A DNA stretch of 64,000 nt from assembly GCF_008831285.2 (NCBI RefSeq), contig NC_045145.1, forward strand, positions 18,102,802 through 18,166,801, written 5' to 3'. The notes beneath the pieces are model-generated. The model was not told the DNA's origin, searched no databases, and saw nothing but the letters and a program-made list of their open reading frames with translations. Source of the stretch: Nymphaea colorata. Its lineage: Eukaryota > Streptophyta > Magnoliopsida > Nymphaeales > Nymphaeaceae. Both the position numbers and the translations under genes were made by a program. Shown in pieces: positions 51,489 to 63,218 of the stretch (the stretch's first letter is position 1; the number at the start of each line of letters is the position of its first letter).

Positions 51489-52504
51489 TAGGGTGCAGTG
51501 CAACATCAAGTTCCTCTGTAACCTGCTAAGTGATCAACCTCAAATTTTATTGCCAAAATGAATCTACAAAAACCGATAAAGAACGAAAGAGGGCACAAGC
51601 AGTTAAAATGCGCCCCACATCGTCTTAGATTCCTTGAAGATGGGATCAAGAAAAAGCTTAACAACCTGAGCAGGTGGATTACAATTAGAAATGTACAAAG
51701 AACTCCTAAACTGGAAAAATAACGATGCAGCCGAGAGATTGTAGGCCAGAAAAAGGCCAGCGCCCTTTTGTTTACTAAAAAAACCTACTTAAACAAAAAA
51801 TGAAAGGAATTACAATAAGCAAAAACTCAAAACCCGCAAACTTTGGTTCACATATTGCTAATGCACCAGCAACTTGTTTCAAGAAAACTCCAACGTTGAC
51901 ATGCAAACATTTTCATTTCCTGAAGAGAATAAAACTATTAGACATCTAATTATGCGTATCTAATTATCTCCCCCATGGCCATTAAGAAAAAGGCCTGAGT
52001 TGTGTTTCGAACATAGATTACAGTTAGAAACTTTCCTAGCTTACCGTTCACCATCGAATTCTCATGAATAAAAAGAAAAAAAAAATTGTGAATAAGTATG
52101 TTGGGCAGAATGAGAATTCCGGAGACCGAATAGATTCACAACCAGCTTGTAAAGGTTGAAGCTGGATTTCAACAGGGCAAAGCCACACCAGGCTCCAATA
52201 AAAATTTGAGTAATGGAGTAAAAATCGTAGACTATACATTAAACAGCACGGTTTTCCAAGCTAGAAGTCGATATTTCCGGACGTGTTCTACGCATTCAAA
52301 GGTAACGTGAATGATTCATTTGATATTTTTATTTATAATGCAACATTGCATGCCCACACGTACTTCTAGGGCCCAAACTCCAATGTTTTGTAAAATAACC
52401 AGAAGTTGTCTTTAGCGAAATAATCCTGAAAGAAGAGGAACCTTGTACAAAGATCCTCATCAGCCCCACCGTTCATTAGCTACATATTTACATGCACAAA
52501 TCAC

Positions 52505-55500
52505 TTAGAGGATGGAACACCTAAGAACGATGTGTTTCTGATCAACCCGTTGATCCTCATTACCTGAAAATAAAGAGGGAAAAAAAATTGAGATGCAGAG
52601 AGTTCACAATGCAGTATCCCTACCAAAAATAGATCCTTGGAGAAGTCTAGAACCATAAATTCAACCAACCTTCAATTGGTTGAAGAAGCTTCCTGTTCTG
52701 AGGCAATGCCATTTCTTTCTTGAGATGGATCAGGATATCCTCCATAGTGCATTCACGTTGCCAATTCCCAAGAACAGTAAATTGGTTCGGGTCGACCTAA
52801 ACAAGGAAGACAAAACGGTGACAAAATGCTAAGACAAAGAAAAGGAAATCAGCAGAAATCAGTTGATATACAAATCCAGTTTCTTGATCAACGCAGGTCA
52901 TGTTTATTCGAGTCTGGAATCTGACTGTTGGAGGCCTATCTGGATAATCTTTGTCACAGAACAGTTTCAACTGATAAATCTTTCCTTCGTGCACAGTCTG
53001 AAGACCAAAAAGGAGATTTTGGTCAGGCACAAAAAATGAAAATCAAACGTCAAAGTGGTCTAAAGGAACATACGCCAGGAGGCCCAATAATGGTTCCAGT
53101 CCATGATCGCATGTATATATCATCAGCATCATCCATCCCATAGCTGACAGTCCCATCGCCAATACCCTTTTCTCCCCTTTCAAGTTCTTCAAGCAGTCTG
53201 AAATTTCTAGGTACTGCACCAGCATCCATCAAACACAGCCATTAAACATGTAGAGGACATGAATGAATAGCAGAGAATTTAATTTGAAACCAAAAATGAT
53301 GCCTCTTTTAGATGCTTGTTTTGTACTATGGAGAATCATGATTGCATATACACTTACAGAACACAAGATACATCTAATTGATAAAGTATTGAATGAAAAC
53401 AGAAACAAGAATCACTGTAAGGACCAATCCATGTAAGATGGATTCAGCTTTCTACTGGACAAGGGCTCATATTTTTAACTCCAATACCGGAATACCCTAT
53501 ATGTCAAAAAGAATAAACAAGACATGGCGACCCCATGTTATCCTTGTGTCACATTCTACAGGAATAAGAAAGAGTGATGCAAAACAGAAACAAGAAACAT
53601 GACAAATAAAACCCTCAAAAAGAAAAAAAAAATCCTCAAAAATTACAATCACAGTCCATGACATAACTTCACCTGAACAGAATCAAATTTACACCTACTT
53701 CTAGCATCTAACGCTCAAACTTCAAGGTAGGGTCAGAATATATCATGTTAAGGGGCACTAGAAGTGGCAAAAGCATTCAAGGATAATCATTCCTTATGTA
53801 TTTGTTCTGTTCTCATTCATTCAAGTAATACATGCTTTCGTTCTTTTAAGTTATACACATATAAACAAAGACATAGGTGCAACAAGGCAAAAAAAATTGT
53901 ACAACTACACACTCTGTTTCAGAGTTTCTGCATTTTCACTTTGATGGAATAGTAAGTTCAGAAAGTCTAGTTTGTTGAGTGCCCCTGTAGGAAGGAAGCG
54001 TCAAAGTTTAAGGATAGGAAGGAAGAATTACAACGTGGGAGAAATTATGGGGTCAAAACAAAAACATTTTGAGATGGTTTACACTGTAAGGGACTTTTAG
54101 CCATGACGAAACCAGTAACACGCTGCATAATACTAACAAAGCTATGAAAACATTTGCAAATGCTACTTGTTAAAAATTCAAAAGGATATTCCAGTTGAGA
54201 ACAGGACCATGAGTATAAATTTTAAGACCCACTGAATTAGGACCTTAAAACTTAAAAGCATCCCATGAAGCATGAGTATCCCATAAAGCATCCAACTCAT
54301 ATTCCCCACCCAGAGATATAGCCTACAATCACTACAAAGGGTGAGGTTGACAGTATTAACAGGAACCATAAGACACCTATCACCAGGGCTACTGTCATGG
54401 AACAGGTGTCTCATAACACTCTCTCCTGTCCGCACCCCTGGCATTCTAACAGCTTCATGTTTAAAAACAGGAGGTTTTAGACTGAGTATCTCAAAACACT
54501 TGGTGCTGCATTTGATTATTGAGATTTACTTTTGACATGAAGTATCTCAAAAGTACATTTTGGGGCACTCCATTCCCAGAGAATGTTTATGTCAAAAATA
54601 CATTTTGGGACACTCCATCCTCCCCCATAGAATGTGCATTCTCAAATTTACATGAAGTTCCGTAAAAGATAAAATAAAAAACAAGACCAAAGGCACATTT
54701 GAGACTAAAAATGACAGAAGTTCCATGTCGTCATTAAGAGTCTGAGACTATACCTGTGTTTTTTATTATGTTCAACAAAAGAAGGGAAAGAAAAGAAAAG
54801 AAAATTTCCATGTATGCAATCCATATGAGAGAGAGGGAAGAGCAAGCGAGGAAAAGAGGTTGGTAGTTGTTGGTTTCCCTTTAGTGGAGCAAATCCCATT
54901 TTTGAAATAGTTGGATTCGCTCCTTGAAGATAGCTGCTTGTCTGAAACAGTAAAAATCGATCGTTTGTTGTTTCTACATAACAGAGATTTCTTATGTCAG
55001 GTTATGCAGTTCTATATGGAATAATATACGTGGACATAATTTCACACAGAATATTTGGGACTTTCAAGATTTGTCCTGCTCCCTAAGATCAACAACCGAA
55101 GACGTATAAATATATAAATAAAATTTTTATATTTTTTTCTCTTTTTTATTGGTTTGATGCAAGTGCACCAAAACATTATTCTAAAACTAATACTTTATTC
55201 ATCAAACCACTCGTTTTCTGAAGGACTTGGATACTAAGAATTATCCTACAAAACAACATACAGTTGTTTTACTTTTACAGGCATTTCTCCACCAAACTTT
55301 CTGCAAGAACGAACTTTTAGTATTTATAACATGCATCCACATTAGTTACTGCAAATGCATTGGGAAATATATGCATGTAAGCATGTCCATATGTACATAT
55401 GCCTTTTGTGGATATATATACTATATACACACATATGTAGACATACACACATACTGTACACTTATATTTGTTCTTGTTCTGCCAGGCTGAACATAATAAA

Positions 55501-57156
55501 AAACTTTCTTTGAACAAGAGTACATTATAATAGTTTGTATCCACGTCGTCATTAAGAGTATGAGACTATACCTGTGTTTGCTTCACAACTGTTTGGCAGA
55601 AAGCTATCAATGCTGACAAGAGTATCAAAGGGAAACATTTCAAAAACAAGTTATTGAGACACTACTACTAAAGAGAGTATAATATATCATCTTCCTAAGA
55701 ACTGAATTAATATCCAATAGATTGGGTGAATTTGCTCCAAATGAATTAGTGTAGATATCTGCCCATACATGTATTGAGCACCATCACTACACCATCTTCA
55801 ATCATGTTGCCTATACACTCTATCATACATAAGAGAATTACACGGTTCAAAGTTCATGGTTCATACTGCTTTCAGCTAAATGACTTGTTAATGCTAAAAG
55901 CCTAAAAGATACATGTGTCATCCTATTCCTGTTGCAAGAGAATTATAGTTCAAGACAGGCTTTATGGATGTAACAGCATTACATCTTAAAATTTCAAAAG
56001 GTCAAAGCATGCATGGATAGATAAATTCCCTTTTCCTTTTCTTCCATAGGAGATTATTTACACATTGTATTCCAGGTCAGGGTCATAGTTATCGTGTGAA
56101 ATCAGACTCCAGCTTATCTTCAGATAATAGCACCCAAATTGGAGTCCAAGTCCTACCCTAATCAGCTAGATAAGATTAAGAAAAATTCGTGAAAGCTAAG
56201 CATGCTTGGATCGTAGCCTGATTAGTCACCTAGGTGAAATAGTCATAACAAACCGCCAAACCTCAAAACAGAAGGATTTTGTGAGACAATAATCCAGGAG
56301 ACCTGACAGAAAGAAATCTCAAACGAAAAATCACTGCTGCAACGAACTTCATTGACATAAAACCCCCCTCCTAGACTCCTACAGAATCTCAGACCTCATC
56401 AGAAGGGGAAACGAGAAAAAAGTGGGGGAATCAGAAAGTGATGCTTAAGGAGCCCACAGGAAATAAGGGTCCTTGTTATCGCCAACCTATCCTAAATCAC
56501 AACGACAAAGTTCTCCATGGTCTTCAATAAAACCACATTTTCTCATAGTTAGTCCAAGTATGAGGTTCCGACAACACTTCTCACTATCAGCATTCCCTGA
56601 TTACCATGTAACACATGGACCGAGAATGCGCAACAGTTTGGCCATTACGGTCCCCGCGTGCAATTATAAACAAATCAACTACGCTACCCAGAATTCTTGT
56701 TCTGACTACCAATTCATGAACTAAAAAAATGCTTCTTGAGAACACCAACTTAAAGAAAACACAAAGGAAGATACAAAGAGAAAAGGACGAAAATCCCTTG
56801 ACATACAAAGAGAAAAGGAAGAAAATCCCCTGATGAAACAAGCACCTCAGTGTCGGAAATGAATAAATTCCAATGCCATGATAAACAAGACAGAGTTAAA
56901 AAAAAAACACAGACGCGGCAACACCAACAATCACATAAGGCGTCTATTGTAGTCAACTGAGGTAAGCACCGAAACAAAAGGACCGCTGGCAAAAGACAAG
57001 CACCGAGAAAGCCAATTTCGGAAACATATGCCCGCAATCGCATAAGCAGTATGCGTAAAAGCAAGAACAATGAAAGCATAGGAAAAACAAGGCAAAACAG
57101 AGAAAAGGTTATAGTTCGAGCTACTCACCCACAACCCTAGATCCTTCCGAGCCCAT
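52505..57156 (-). CDS. UEV1: Ubiquitin-conjugating enzyme E2 variant 1 (UEV1/MMS2 type)
   Basis: Catalytically inactive E2-like partner of UBC13. The heterodimer builds K63-linked ubiquitin chains used in error-free DNA-damage tolerance and signalling. Five exons on the minus strand (57156-57129, 53213-53074, 52997-52872, 52796-52670, 52563-52505) join in frame to 159 aa, typical for plant UEV1. The E2 fold is recognisable from [17 protein letters not shown] (10-26) through the [11 protein letters not shown] and [10 protein letters not shown] segments to [12 protein letters not shown]. The HPN motif and active-site Cys of true E2s are absent. N-terminal PRNF contains the Phe that contacts UBC13 in MMS2 structures. 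Intron 1 is unusually long (3.9 kb). The last exon encodes an 18-residue tail ending CSIL, a CaaX box whose final Leu predicts geranylgeranylation, so a membrane-associated pool is likely. If exon 4 were read through instead, the protein would end a few residues after PIEG without the CaaX. Confidence 0.93.
54723..55579. repeat. Pair of 39-bp direct repeats in UEV1 intron 1
   Basis: The 39-bp copies at 54723-54761 and 55541-55579 differ at two positions and are 779 bp apart. On the coding (minus) strand each contains CACAG|GTATAG, a passable splice donor. No matching LTR, inverted ends or coding sequence was found between them. Confidence 0.75.
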
Positions 57157-58300
57157 CTCCGTGCCTTCTCCTAAGTTCTCGATCTTCGAGTCGAAGAAGA
57201 AGCAGCAGCTCCCCAACTCTCAACTGCCCCTGCAAATTCAGGGTGGTTTTCGAAACCCCACTCTCTCTCTCTCTCTCAGAGAAAAGTTTTCCGCGTTTTA
57301 TTTAATGAGATAAATAGCGACGATACCAAGACAAACCCCCTTTCTTTTCTCCTTTCCTATTTTTCTTTTCACCATTCGTAATTTATCGGTTAGAATTTGG
57401 ACGGCCGAGATGCAATGATTAAGCAAATGGGTTGGCTGAGATTCGAGATGTGGGCATCACCAAATGCAACCTCTCATTGGATACAGCCACGGAGATTCTG
57501 ATTTGGATTTGGATATCAAAAAAAGATTGCACTGAATCTTTTGGTAACTAGGCACGCCTTTTATTAAGCAAATCCCATATAAAAACCTTAGAAAGTAAAA
57601 TCTCGAAGCTGTTTTATGCCTTTGGGTAAGGTGGAGAACAATCTCACCTCCCTTCGTGAGAGCCAAAGCTATGAAAGCTAAAACTTGCTTACATGTAACG
57701 TTAACAAATAAATAACGTCAACGGCCTTGCAGTTCTTGTTCAAGTGAATGTGTGAAATGGATCCTATCGGATGTTGACCTCATTATGTTGGTCATGCATG
57801 CAGCTACTCGCGTCGGCGTCGCCCACATATGGCATTACTTTCTGTGGGATGTCACCTTTGTTCTTGGCTACAAGGCCCGGATCTAGTCTGCAAGACCTGC
57901 AAAGCCAGGTTGATCCAGCTGGGTAGGGCAGTACTGGCCAGACCAAAAAGGCCCACCGATACGGCCTTCAAAACACGACACAACAATTGTAGACGGCTTG
58001 TTCTACAATGGGACCAAATGGGTCGTGAATCTCCTGACCAATAATATCAAATAACTTTTAAATAATTTTCAATAGGGAAATCTCGTTAGTTGTTCTATAT
58101 GGTACCTAACTTATCTTTCGGTAAGAAGTTTACCAAACTAGCTGGATTCTGTCCACCAGTAGAAGAGAGAGAGAGAGAGGTTCAATGCTTCATAATTTCT
58201 TTTATAATTACGCATCAAATCTTCTAGTTTACCATTACAAGGATAGAAACACATGCAGTGTGCAGTCAAAATTCTCCACGCTGGATAATCAAGCGGCAGC
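57157..58300. other. UEV1 leader/promoter and CDCA7-like 3' region
   Basis: Bases 57157 to about 57300 hold the UEV1 leader; a CT run at about 57260-57277 reads GA on the coding strand. From about 57.4 to 58.3 kb there is no supported gene. The 3' untranslated region of the CDCA7-like gene should lie just below 58300; it has a GA run at about 58165-58179. Confidence 0.5.
57296..57304 (-). promoter_or_regulatory. Putative TATA box of UEV1
   Basis: On the minus strand this reads TAAATAAAA, about 140 bases upstream of the ATG at 57156. It would place transcription start near 57270, leaving a leader that contains the GA run. Position and consensus are the only support. Confidence 0.3.
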
Positions 58301-61300
58301 TCACGCCAACTTTCTGTTCCTTCGAAGTTCATCCATGAGAAAATGTGCTACAGATTTGTATCCCATCTCACGAGCTGACAATTTGCATTGCACAAAAGAG
58401 TTGAACTTGTTAGTAATGTTTCAACCGCATAAGCAAGACTCCTAACAGGAGCTGAATCCTTTTATCGTTCACATCGTTTACTCAGAATCAATATATCATT
58501 AGCTTTGACACTTTAGAGGAAGATGAGGACGTGATGCACATCTTAAAATAAATTCAAAGCCTCTGGAACTTAAATTTATGTTAAAGAACTTAAAGTCTGC
58601 ACACCAGGAGTAGTGGAGACGTCAAACCCATTGCAAATCCAACAGAATTTGGCTATTGCTAAATGTGGATCATTTAGTTAAACTGCATAAGGGGGAAGGC
58701 AAAATGTCAAACCTCTGAAAATGGCAATGCCAGTAGGTGCTAGGTTGTGCTTCTTCAAGCAAAATGAACTGCAATTAAGAGCCCCAAACATCTGTCACTA
58801 TTTGAAAATATATGATACGCTATCAAGTTTCATAGCAAGGGTAGTCATTTGCTAAAGTCTCTATCTTTTGACACAAGGTTCAGTAGTCCTGCTTCAGGAC
58901 TGTCCTAGGAGTTACTCAAGTATTCTTATTGCATTTCTTTCACAAAGTTTGCAAATTGCCAGAAGAAATTTTGGACATAGAGATGAATGATACCTGTTAC
59001 ATATCCAATATGGTTTACTGCCTTGAGCTTCAATGCAATGTGGGCAAACCCAATTCCTGTTTTTTCTGACTTCATCTATATCTGGTCAATTTAGAATATG
59101 TCAAAATAGCCTTACCACATAGCTGACTCACAAACAGTTTTTCTGTTCACATCATATTATGCAAGTCCAAATTTATGAACAAGGAAATCTAATCAAAAGT
59201 TTCATTTAGTCCATTCAGAGTACATTAGATATTAAATTGCAGTCAGGAGATATTTCAGCTACTAGTTCCAATTGAGTAAGTAGCTATTGAACAAAACAGT
59301 TGCAAGTGGCTGGTCATTTTTCACCCGAAAGTACACCATAAACAATTGTCGATTAAATATCGCAGGGAGGAAATTGTTTGCAATTTATTTCCAACTCTCA
59401 ATCTACAAACTACAGGAAAGGAAGACCAGCACTGGCAAAAACGCACTGAAAGGCTGATTTATTAACAGGATCATCTCACTCCTAGCTAATCATAACTAGC
59501 AAGTGCATCAATTTTGCTGCTACAATGACATGAAACGTCTAACAGAAAAATTGTAATGCATTTCTTGTGTTAGAATGGCTTACCTTCTCCATATCTGACC
59601 TTGAGACATGCTCTACAAAAGACACCTTGGCTAGAATGGCATATAGAGCAATCTGTCTTTCCTGAAACCAGCCTTATATTAGAAAGATATAGGGAACTTT
59701 TGTACATGGTTATATAAAATTAGCCTTCAGAAACAACATTCACCAAAAAAGTTCAGCAATTTTAAGATAAGGGCGCATAAAGGTTTATCTTGTAAAATGG
59801 GCATGAATTACATAGTACATACTGACCTAGACAAGGCTGCTCCACATCACGGTTTCCACATCGCAGGCAATTGTCTTCTCCACATAGCTTTTTCTGTCTG
59901 AAACAATTCAGCATATTAAAAAACTGCTGATGGTCTGAAGTAAATATGCCACTAAGTTGAAAACAGTAACTGTTTCCATGGCATTGATTAAAGAAACAAG
60001 TGAGTAACAAGTATTATCTTCCAACAAATGTTTAACATGCAGATGGCTAGGTTGACTTAAGTCTTCAGCCAAAGGAAAAGAAAGGTGCAAGAACCAAAGG
60101 TGTTTCTCTTCTCAGATAGTTGAAGACAACAGAAAAGTATCCACAGTGATAAAGGGAAGTACTTGTGAGTTTTACATGACCGACAACCAATAGGGTACAG
60201 TCAGTGTGGCATATCCTAGCCAGTTGCTGGGATGTTCAAATCATAATCGTGGTCTCTACTCATCATCAACCACAACAGCAAATCTATAACTCATATTATG
60301 GGTGAAGCACATGTAGAGAATGGTACTGCATCGCTTCCTGCCCCCACAAAGTGCTTTCAATTTTCAACAGAAGGTTGCTGATTGTTCAGTAACTTGTTTT
60401 AGCAACCCACATACCAGGATGCAACATATGTTCCTAGTGCTCAGTACCAGATAAAGCCTTACATTCAAAATTCATCCCAGTCGCTAGTTTATTTTAAGGA
60501 GCAACTGAAATGCTTACATCAAGATGCAGAAAAGTTCCAGTCCAGCATCTTTTTCCATAAGCAGTACCAAATAAAGCTTTATAATCAAAATTCAGCCAAG
60601 TGCTAGCCTCGTTTTGGGAAGAATGTGAAACATAGGCTCCATTAGTATCCCCAACTCTCTGTCAGTATGAAACCCCTCAACCATTTATGTGCTAGGTACG
60701 CATAACTGCACGTTTGTAATCTAGCCAACATACAAGAATTAGGCAACTGTGGCCTATAAGTTGATTTCTCAACCAGACTGGTATTGTCAAAGTCCATTCT
60801 GCTAAAACCTTAGCATCTCATCTAATTTCCAGGCCCTCTGTCTCAATCGGCTGCACCAGACAGCAATTTGCACCTGCCATAGCTCCAGAATTTTGCTTTA
60901 ATTAGAGATCCATACCCAGTTTATGTCACCAGTCTACAGGAATGATAGTGTTCAGTGCATGAATCTAGTGAGTGATATGTAGAGGCCATTCAATTGCAGG
61001 AAATCCAAAACGGTAGAGAGTGAGAAAGGAGTAAGACCTACAAAAATGGCAGCATATGCCCAAAATAGGATCGTAGATACTTCCTCTTTCCTTGCTATTG
61101 CACCTCCGTGCCAAGACATGGTCAGGAAGCTGCAGGTCAGCAGGTCTGGCATATATAAGTGGTGCATTTGCTGGTCTTACTTCTTCGCAGCCGTCCTCTT
61201 TCCTAGCTTTCAGTGGTTTTCCCTTCTTGAATGAGTCTGACAGAGGCTCCTTCTGGGGATCTAGATGAAGAACCAAAGAAACAACGAGACAAAGAAACAA

Positions 61301-62703
61301 AAGAAAGTAAAACATAAAATCATTGGTTGAATTAACATGGAATTCGGAATTCCCACAGTTAATTCCATTTCAAAAAGGTGTGTTTGCTACAGGCAGAAGG
61401 CAAACGAGAAAAAGGAAACATGTGCAGGACCCACGCAGGACTGACAAGTGACAAATCACATCTGCATGTTCTTCTCAACGCAAAGTGGGAACATGCTCTT
61501 ACAGAGAAACAAGCAATCAGGACGGGTCCTTGACACAGATAAATGTTGCATGGTTTTTTGCAGTGCAATTCTATTAATTTCATGATTGGCAGCATATATA
61601 ACTAGCTACGACACCGTAAGGTTCAAAACATTCCCTCAACTGGGAGCAGAGTCTAATTGAGAGCTACATAACGCCGACCGTTTCAAGGCACCATCCGGAC
61701 TGATATTTAAAGGTAACCCAAGATTGTACATAACCTGTACAAGGTCTTATGAGCTACTGATAATTTGAGTCCTTGAGTTCTTCTAAACTAAGCCTTTCTC
61801 CTTCCTTGCCCACCCCCAACCCCTCTCCCTCCGTCTTGTTTTTATCCATCTAACTTCCATCCAGTCGCTACCGCATTGGAACAGATACCAGTATGACAGA
61901 AACAAGCAGGGTTGCTACAAACCGCACGCAAGACAAATGAAACTGAGGCAATCACCAGAAACTCAGGTGAGTTCTTTCAAGTTGGTCGGGTTTCCACTAT
62001 GTTACGAATTTCATATAAGAGACTCTTCTGGATTGGTTCCAACCAAATAACTGCTCCTACCGCGTAGTAGTTCCCCGCCATTACATTGTGAGAGCATTTA
62101 CATTGCCGGTTCAGTTAAACCAGCAATGCATCAAACAGATAGAGGGCATCGGAACCACTCGTCATAATACACATACATTCAGCCATGAGACTTGGCCATA
62201 ATTATGTGGTCCTATATGAGAGAAATTGGCCATTAGGTTTCGATTGCATTCTTTGCTTCTAGGAGAAGGAGAAAGGAGAATGTACAGGCTATAACTTGCC
62301 TGGTATGGGAATGGCAGTCCGTTTGCTTTCCAACCGGCTCGACCGGCGCCTGCCCAGTTGGGAAAAGACAGACCCATTTTCTGGGTCGCTTTTGTCTTTC
62401 AGTCGACTTGATCGACGAACTGAGGTGAAATCGCGCACTTTCTTAATATATTTCTTCGGCGTCTTGAAAGGTTTTACTGGAGAAAACCTCTCTTTGAGAA
62501 TCTCCGCGCTCCTCTCCAAGCCCAGAGATGCCAATTTCGCCTTCGAATATCAATAGAGAGCGAGAAGATAGTGAGCAATGGTGAGCTAAAAGGGATTACA
62601 TTTCTTTAGATGGGGAGGAGGTAAAGAAAAGGCCAACCAGGTTCTCTGCGACCCTGGCGTTCCGGACATCTTCGTAATGGCTCCTTGCTTGTAGTCTGCC
62701 CAT
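58301..62703 (-). CDS. CDCA7-like 4CXXC zinc-finger protein
   Basis: Nuclear zinc-finger protein of the CDCA7 / monoamine-oxidase-A-repressor-R1 family. Animal CDCA7 recruits the remodeller HELLS, whose plant counterpart is DDM1, for DNA-methylation maintenance. A similar role here is inference. Eight exons on the minus strand (62703-62638, 62540-62300, 61260-61038, 59897-59827, 59661-59584, 59075-58994, 58768-58713, 58374-58301) join in frame to 296 aa. The N-terminus has the plant-typical SHYEDVRNARVAENL|AKLASLGL stretch, then two RRSSRL-type basic motifs (about 70-95). The zinc domain (about 164-265) reads YDPILGICCHFCRQKKLC, CLRCGN, DCSICHSS, FCRACLKVRYGE, WVCPHC and WICNSSFC. It ends with GIAIFRAREMGYKSVAHFLM. 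Exon 1 was placed by homology: without it the next exon has no ATG. Its donor (CTG|GTTGGC) is weak. Intron 2 is a GC-AG intron (CCAG|GCAAGT). Confidence 0.93.
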
Positions 62704-63134
62704 GGACGACGCTAGAGAGCGAGAGAGAGAAAGAGAGAGAGAGAGGAGGGAGGAAGGAGAAGGGAACACTAACGGCACTGAAAGCTGAACTTCAAATTTC
62801 AAATACTGCCGGCGCAGGCGAATCATATGAACACTAATCGGGCAGGCAACGCAAGGGACAGGCCGGGACCTACTCAGCAGTTCTCCATTATACAAGTCTG
62901 GCTCTAAACCAGTTGGGCAGATCTGCAAAATCGTGTTTGAAAAGAAGACAATCTCTAGCTTTCACTTCTCATAGCAGGCTTTAACTATCTGACCATTAAC
63001 CATCCTATAATATGTTAAATCATATATTAAAGGAATAACAAATCTCTCGCGTCCAATTTTTGTAGCAGGCATTAACTATGCGATCGTTAACCATGTTCAT
63101 TTAATGGGGACAAGATACCTGGCCGAGGACCAAA

Positions 63135-63218
63135 TTAGCTGGTCTCTTCCCCCTCTTCAGAACAAAGCAATGCTCTCAAAGCGACAGGGTCTCCACCACC
63201 AATACCTGTTCGAGGCAC
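63135..63218 (-). CDS. Possible last exon of an unidentified minus-strand gene
   Basis: On the minus strand a good acceptor (TTCTCTCTTTCAG) is followed by an open 27-codon stretch VPRTGIGGGDPVALRALL... ending EEGEETS and a TAA stop. The composition (Gly-rich turn, Leu/Ala helix, acidic end) is protein-like, and GC content rises relative to flanks. I do not recognise the family. Its upstream exons would lie beyond 63.3 kb, partly outside the window. Chance occurrence cannot be excluded. Confidence 0.3.
   Translation of the reverse strand: MPRTGIGGGDPVALRALLCSEEGEETS

Larger units (their letters stand above)
47547..52504. other. Intergenic between PDLP and UEV1 (3' sides facing)
   Basis: PDLP (plus) and UEV1 (minus) end towards each other here. 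Apart from a SINE-like piece (48784-48905) and CT tracts (48189-48206 and 51450-51488), I see no supported gene. Open frames are short and AT-biased. Confidence 0.55.

Noticed and set aside
53752-53986. MITE with GGGGCACT/AGTGCCCC ends in UEV1 intron 1
   Set aside because: Only 8 bp of inverted match and no target-site duplication.
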